From the NCBI RefSeq assembly GCF_949282365.1, contig NZ_CASDOY010000017.1:1-35259 (forward strand): a DNA stretch of 35,259 bases, written 5' to 3'. The stretch is from an uncultured Desulfovibrio sp. (GTDB lineage: Bacteria; Desulfobacterota; Desulfovibrionia; Desulfovibrionales; Desulfovibrionaceae). Below, one piece after another: positions 31,300 to 35,259 of the stretch; position 1 is the stretch's first letter; each line of letters begins with the position of its first letter. A program made the position numbers and the translations under genes. The notes below the pieces were generated by a model. The model was given only the letters and a program-made list of their open reading frames with translations. It made no database searches and was not told the DNA's origin.

Positions 31300-32498
31300 G
31301 CCTCGTCCTCCTCCGGCGGGACGGCGGCCGCGCTTTCGGGGCCGCCCAGGCCCCGGGCCCGCAGGCTCTCCACCAGTTCCAGCAGGGCCAGCGCCGTGCG
31401 CTCGGGATCATGGTGCTGCGGATCGCCGGGGCAGACCATGTCGCGGTCCACCACCTCGATGCCGCGCCGCTCCAGTTCCTGCCGCTCGATACCGCCGGGA
31501 TAGCGGCCGTTCCGGCTGTCCAGCAGCACGGCGTGCAGCAGGTCGCCGGGAGCGGCCCGGGGCGCATCCTGGCGCAGATGGCCCAGCAGCATGTCCACCT
31601 GGGCGGTGAGGGTCAGGCCCTGGGCCTCGGTGTCCTTGCCGGAATTGGGGATATAGATCTTGGGACAGTGCGCCGCGGCCACGGCGCGGCCTACGCCGTC
31701 GGGCAGCAGGTTGGCGAGCACGCTGGTGTAAAAGCTGCCCATGGGATAGCAGATGGCCCCGGCGCTTTGCAGATAGGTGGCCGCCGTGGACGAAAGCAGG
31801 GGACGGCAGGGCGTCAGGGCCGTCATGCTGCGTCCCGGTTCGTGCACCGTGAGGTACAGGCGCCGCACCGGCTGGGTCAGGCGGCAGAAGTGGTGCTGGC
31901 CCACGAGGACGGAACCGTCGGCCAGTTCCGCGGCCAGATGCAGGCAGGCGTTGACGATGGGCAGGACCACGCCGCGCACCTGCAGCACCCGGCTGAACAG
32001 GCTGAGCACAGGGCTGAAATTGCGCTGGAAGCGCAGATAGCCCCCGGCCAGGAGCAGATTGCCCATGCTGGCTTTCTGGGGGCGGAAATCGTCGGGCATG
32101 CGCTCCAGGAAATAGCCCAGATGCACGCGCATCACGTCGGCCAGCACCGGCGGCAGGGCGCGCCAGCAGGGATGTCCGGCACTGCCCATGGCCCGCAGGC
32201 GGGCCCGCAGGGCCTCGGGATCGCCTTCGGCGGGCAGGCGCAGCTCCCAGAGATCCAGCACGCTCTGCGGCACCAGACTGGTATCGGCCAGGGCGGCCAG
32301 ACGGTTGCGGATATCGCCCACGGCCGGCAGGGCGAAGGCCTCGCGCAGGGCCGCGGAGCTGCCCCCGGAATCAAAGGGCGTCACCAGATGCACGGAATTG
32401 TGGGTATAGCGGGTAAGGCTGCGGCTCAGGCCCTTGAGGGCCGTGCCGCCGGTGAAGAAGACCAGCCGTGGACCAAGGGCGGGCAGGAGGGCGCTCAC
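31296..32498 (-). CDS. CofD/YvcK-family protein (resembles the GAK-system CofD-related type)
   Basis: A 400-residue protein of the CofD/YvcK superfamily: LVFFTGGTALKGLSRSL at the N-terminus (nucleotide/sugar-phosphate binding GGT), PFDSGGSSAALREAF, VGDIRNRLAAL, ASMGNLLLAGGYL, then AICYPMGSFYTSVLANLL and KIYIPNSGKDTEAQGL, matching YvcK in order. The length and the C-terminal addition (LHAVLLDSRNGRYPGGIERQE) recall the CofD-related proteins of the GAK system known from Desulfovibrio-type genomes, but no other GAK gene is in the window. YvcK relatives act in cell-envelope and carbon metabolism control; the reaction here is not known. The start is GTG at 32498, overlapping the exonuclease stop by four bases (GTGA). 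Confidence 0.85.
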   Translation of the reverse strand: MSALLPALGPRLVFFTGGTALKGLSRSLTRYTHNSVHLVTPFDSGGSSAALREAFALPAVGDIRNRLAALADTSLVPQSVLDLWELRLPAEGDPEALRARLRAMGSAGHPCWRALPPVLADVMRVHLGYFLERMPDDFRPQKASMGNLLLAGGYLRFQRNFSPVLSLFSRVLQVRGVVLPIVNACLHLAAELADGSVLVGQHHFCRLTQPVRRLYLTVHEPGRSMTALTPCRPLLSSTAATYLQSAGAICYPMGSFYTSVLANLLPDGVGRAVAAAHCPKIYIPNSGKDTEAQGLTLTAQVDMLLGHLRQDAPRAAPGDLLHAVLLDSRNGRYPGGIERQELERRGIEVVDRDMVCPGDPQHHDPERTALALLELVESLRARGLGGPESAAAVPPEEDEA

Positions 32499-33103
32499 GC
32501 CGCAGCTCCGGCGGTCATGCCCAGCTCGCGCATCCTGAGATAGATGGCGCGGCCGATCCAGGCGTCCGTGGCGGCGTAGATGACCTGCCGCCGGCTCAAT
32601 TCCGGGACGCTCCAGTTGGAGCACTGGGGCCCCTTGGAGATGCGCTGGCCGAAAAGATTGGCGGCCAGGGTGCGCAGGCCCTGGGTGGTCAGGCGGTAGG
32701 AGCGGGCCAGCTGCCCCAGATCCACCGTGCCAGCGGGCGTGAAGGGATGGAGGCGGGCCAGCTCGCGCATGTCGTCGCCGATGGCCACACCAGCCTTGAT
32801 GATGCCGGGATCGGCCAGCAGGGAGGCCAGTTCCTCCCCGAAGGGCCACCAGGAAAGCTGGATCAGGTAGACGGCGGAAGCCGTGGCCAGCTGCACCAGG
32901 GAAGGCGCGTTGACCCGGCCCTTGCGGAACGAGGGACGGGTCTCGGTATCGAAGCCCAGCACCGTTTCCCTCCGCAGGTCCGGCAGGGCCTGCTCCCAGT
33001 CCTCCAGACTGCGCACAAGATGGATGGGCCCCTCGTAATGGCACAGGGGCAGGGCGTTGATCTCGTCACTGCTCAGGTGACGACGCAGACTTTCCAGATT
33101 CAT
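32495..33103 (-). CDS. DEDD 3'-5' exonuclease (RNase D-like domain)
   Basis: A 202-residue single-domain 3'-5' exonuclease with the three motifs of the DEDDy family: LGFDTETRPSF (D52, E54), AGVAIGDDMRELARL (D110 or D111) and VIYAATDAWIG (Y176, D180). Such small proteins act on RNA or DNA 3' ends; no HRDC domain of true RNase D follows. The ATG at 33103 is chosen because homologous sequence seems to begin at MNLESLRRHL; upstream ribosome signals are poor, and GTG at 33154 with GGGGG eight bases before it is a real alternative. It lies between mnmE and a CofD-like gene and overlaps the latter by four bases. Confidence 0.9.
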   Translation of the reverse strand: MNLESLRRHLSSDEINALPLCHYEGPIHLVRSLEDWEQALPDLRRETVLGFDTETRPSFRKGRVNAPSLVQLATASAVYLIQLSWWPFGEELASLLADPGIIKAGVAIGDDMRELARLHPFTPAGTVDLGQLARSYRLTTQGLRTLAANLFGQRISKGPQCSNWSVPELSRRQVIYAATDAWIGRAIYLRMRELGMTAGAAA

Positions 33104-33179
33104 GCCGCTCGGGGGTTTGTGTCCTTGGGGAAGCGTCGTGCGCCTGCGGCACACGAACACTTCCCCCTTGTAGCACAGA

Positions 33180-34577
33180 TCACTTGCCGATGCAAAAGCT
33201 TGAAAAGACGCGGTTCAAGACCTCTTCCGGGCTGTCCAGGCCCGTGACTTCGCCCAGCAGGGCGGCAGCGGCGTCCAGACGGACCGAGCAGCAGTCGTAG
33301 GGGCTGCCGGCACGGATGTCGGCCAGCAGGGCCTCCAGCTCGCCCAGGGCCTGCTCCAGGGCCAGGGACTGGCGCGCGTTGGGGGCCAGACCGTCGGAAG
33401 GCGGCGTGTGGCTGCCGTCATCCAGCAGCAGGGCCCGCAGACGCCGGGCCAGCAGGTCCACATTGTCGCCCGTGCGGGCGCTGATGCGCACGCAGGGCCG
33501 TTCGTGGGCCCAGGCGGGCGGCCAGACAGCGGGCTCGGCCAGATCCATCTTGTTCCAGACCAGGAGCACGGGGATGCTGCCGGCCTGTTCCAGCACCTCG
33601 CGCACGGCCTCGTCGGGGCAGATGTCGGCCGCCGCGCCGGCGGGACCCAGACGGCCGCCGTCCACCAGCAGCAGGATGGCGTCGGCCTGCCGCACCTTCT
33701 GGCGGCTCAGGGCCACGCCCATCTCCTCGACGCTCTCCCCGGTCTCGCGCAGGCCCGCCGTATCGGTCAGGCGCACGGGCAGACCGTCCAGCAGGCAGCT
33801 TTCCTCAAGAAAATCGCGCGTGGTGCCGGGGATGTCCGTGACCAGGGCCCGGTTGCGGCCCAGCAGGGCATTGAGCAGGCTGGATTTGCCCGCGTTGACG
33901 GCGCCGGCCAGCACCACCACGGCCCCCTGCTGCATGACCTGCGCGCGGCGCTGGCCCGTCAGCAGCTCGCGCACGGCGGCGGCCACATCGGCCACCACGG
34001 CGGCAAAGGCCTCGGGGGCCAGACATTCCACTTCCTCGTCGGGAAAGTCCACAGCCAGGCTCATCTGCGCGCGCAGGCCTTCCAGACGCCGGCGCAGGGC
34101 CGTGACCTTGCGGCCCAGCAGGCCGTCCAGGCGGTTGAGGCTGTAGCGCAGGGCCTCGCGCGAGGGGGCGGCGATGAGCTCGGCCACGGCTTCGGCCTGG
34201 CTCAGGTCCATGCGGCCGTTGACGAAGGCCCGCCGCGAGAACTCGCCCCGCTCCGCCGCCCGCGCGCCCAGGCGCAGGGCGGTCTCCAGGATGGCCTGCA
34301 CGATGAAGGGGCCGCCGTGGCAGTGGATCTCGGCCACGTCCTCCCCGGTGAAGGTGCGCGGGCCGGGCATGAACACGGCCAGCACGTCGTCCAGCTGCGC
34401 GCCCTCATGGTCCAGGGCGCGGCCGCGGTGCAGCACCCAGGGCCGGAAGCCGTCGAAACGCGGCGAGGCGGGGCTGAACATGCGCGCCAGGATCTCCCCG
34501 GACCGCGGCCCGGAGATGCGCACGATGCCGATGCCCCCCGCGCCGGGAGCCGTGGCTATGGCGGCGATGGTGGGCAT
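33180..34577 (-). CDS. mnmE: tRNA modification GTPase MnmE (TrmE)
   Basis: With MnmG it adds the carboxymethylaminomethyl group to the wobble uridine of certain tRNAs. The 465-residue protein shows the N-terminal folate-binding domain (IAAIATAPGAGGIGIVRISG, TGEDVAEIHCHGG), the helical domain with FVNGRMDLSQAEAV, and the inserted G domain with P-loop AGAVNAGKSS, TDIPGTTRD, TDTAGLRE and NKMD. The C-terminus is the invariant FCIGK with the catalytic Cys. It starts one base inside the jag stop (TGATG), so the two are translated together. Confidence 0.98.
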   Translation of the reverse strand: MPTIAAIATAPGAGGIGIVRISGPRSGEILARMFSPASPRFDGFRPWVLHRGRALDHEGAQLDDVLAVFMPGPRTFTGEDVAEIHCHGGPFIVQAILETALRLGARAAERGEFSRRAFVNGRMDLSQAEAVAELIAAPSREALRYSLNRLDGLLGRKVTALRRRLEGLRAQMSLAVDFPDEEVECLAPEAFAAVVADVAAAVRELLTGQRRAQVMQQGAVVVLAGAVNAGKSSLLNALLGRNRALVTDIPGTTRDFLEESCLLDGLPVRLTDTAGLRETGESVEEMGVALSRQKVRQADAILLLVDGGRLGPAGAAADICPDEAVREVLEQAGSIPVLLVWNKMDLAEPAVWPPAWAHERPCVRISARTGDNVDLLARRLRALLLDDGSHTPPSDGLAPNARQSLALEQALGELEALLADIRAGSPYDCCSVRLDAAAALLGEVTGLDSPEEVLNRVFSSFCIGK

Positions 34578-35259
34578 CAGGCGCGCTCGGGCCGGCGGCG
34601 CATGATGACGACCCGCTTCATGGGCCCGTCGCCGGAACTGCGGGTCTGCACGTCAGCGGCATCCTGCAGGCAAAGGTGCACGATGCGCCGGTGATAGGAG
34701 CTCAGGGGCCGCGTGGAATAGGAGCGGCCGGTCTGGCGCACCTTTTCCGCCAGGGCCAGGGCCATCTCGCGCAGCTTCTCGTCCTGGCGCTGGCGGTAGC
34801 GCCCGGCGTCCAGCTGCACGCGCACGGCGGCGTCCATGCCGCGCGAGACCACGCGCGAGGCCAGATATTGCAGGGAGGCCAGGGTCTGGCCCTCACGGCC
34901 GATGAGCAGGCCGGAATCCTCCGCGCAGTCCACGGCCACGCGCACGCGGCCGTCGGCTACGGTCACTTCCAGCGTCACTTCCTCGCCCACGATGGGGCGC
35001 ACCAGCTGGCGTACGGTCTCCTTGGCCAGGGCTTCCAGGCGCTGGGGGTCCAGCTCTTCCACGGGAGTGAGGGGCAGGCTCTCTTCCACCTCGTCCAGGC
35101 CATCTTCCGCGGCCTCCACCGGCGCCGGGGCCTGCGGCCGCTGACGGCGGCGGCTTTCGCCCTCGCCACGCACCGAAGGCCGGGGCCGGGCCCGGCGGCC
35201 CTCGCCGCGACGGCTGCCGGCTTCGGCCGGACTGCTTTCGGCAATGCTCTCCTCGTCCC
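34577..35259 (-). CDS. jag: Jag/KhpB-type KH-R3H RNA-binding protein, N-terminus outside window
   Basis: RNA-binding protein of the Jag (SpoIIIJ-associated, KhpB) family. The seen part (about 227 residues) has an acidic, Arg/Pro-rich linker, a KH-II domain with LLIGREGQTLASLQYL, and an R3H domain with STRPLSSYHRRIVH. The reading frame stays open to the window edge beyond the GTG at 35173, so the N-terminal Jag domain is presumably outside the window. Jag is usually next to yidC and rnpA, expected further to the right. It overlaps mnmE by one base. Confidence 0.93.
   Translation of the reverse strand, partial: DEESIAESSPAEAGSRRGEGRRARPRPSVRGEGESRRRQRPQAPAPVEAAEDGLDEVEESLPLTPVEELDPQRLEALAKETVRQLVRPIVGEEVTLEVTVADGRVRVAVDCAEDSGLLIGREGQTLASLQYLASRVVSRGMDAAVRVQLDAGRYRQRQDEKLREMALALAEKVRQTGRSYSTRPLSSYHRRIVHLCLQDAADVQTRSSGDGPMKRVVIMRRRPERA

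Noticed and set aside
1..35259. tRNA, rRNA, CRISPR arrays, transposases or prophage genes
   Set aside because: Looked for by eye on both strands; none was recognised. A tRNA or covariance-model scan was not possible here.

Overview
The window is about 35 kb of very GC-rich DNA with dense, mostly well-recognised bacterial genes. A B12-dependent ribonucleotide reductase, a stand-alone IMP cyclohydrolase, a hydrogenase-like membrane complex and a cluster of jag, mnmE, a CofD-like gene and pit point to an anaerobic, sulfate-reducing type of deltaproteobacterium, most likely in the Desulfovibrionaceae. This assignment is by gene content and sequence style only; no marker rRNA is present.

Layout. 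1-555: Arg-rich C-terminal tail of a gene that starts outside the window, then a strong terminator. 1361-3631: nrdJ behind an 800-bp leader region. 3921-5583: a small membrane metal-dependent hydrolase-like gene and a 1-Cys peroxiredoxin with a clear promoter and a palindromic Fur/PerR-like operator. 5706-7620 (minus strand): aspartate/glutamate racemase family gene and exonuclease III. 7744-10028: IMP cyclohydrolase (purH N-terminal domain only) and hflX, the latter without an ordinary start codon. 10594-11253 (minus): a lipoprotein. 11475-13996: a CDP-sugar cassette (rfbF, rfbG, 3,5-epimerase-like cupin). 14783-15604 (minus): TatD nuclease. 16008-16964: UDP-glucuronate decarboxylase. 17274-24765: a tight six-gene operon for a hydrogenase-4/complex I-like complex. 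25464-27024: HD-domain protein and D-Ala-D-Ala ligase. 27338-28231: EamA transporter. 28519-35259 (minus): jag (partial), mnmE, a DEDD exonuclease, a CofD/YvcK-like protein and an RluA-like pseudouridine synthase, most overlapping by 1-4 bases, then DUF47/PhoU-like plus Pit phosphate transport with their own promoter.

The most interesting locus is the six-gene complex. It looks like hydrogenase-4 (HyfB, C, E, F, G and a fused ferredoxin/HyfI), but the large subunit lacks both CxxC nickel-binding motifs, while the small subunit keeps all its Fe-S cysteines. It therefore fits the energy-converting hydrogenase-related (Ehr) class, whose redox substrate is not established. The large subunit also carries extra cysteines near where the Ni site would be.

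Other points worth a second look are a dispersed structured hairpin repeat with a conserved loop (copies after the CDP-sugar cassette and after the Ehr-like operon), a 70-bp near-copy of the 3' end of pit, a canonical G-quadruplex motif and a possibly leaderless promoter in front of the HD/ddl pair, and the start of hflX. No tRNA, rRNA, CRISPR array or insertion sequence was seen.
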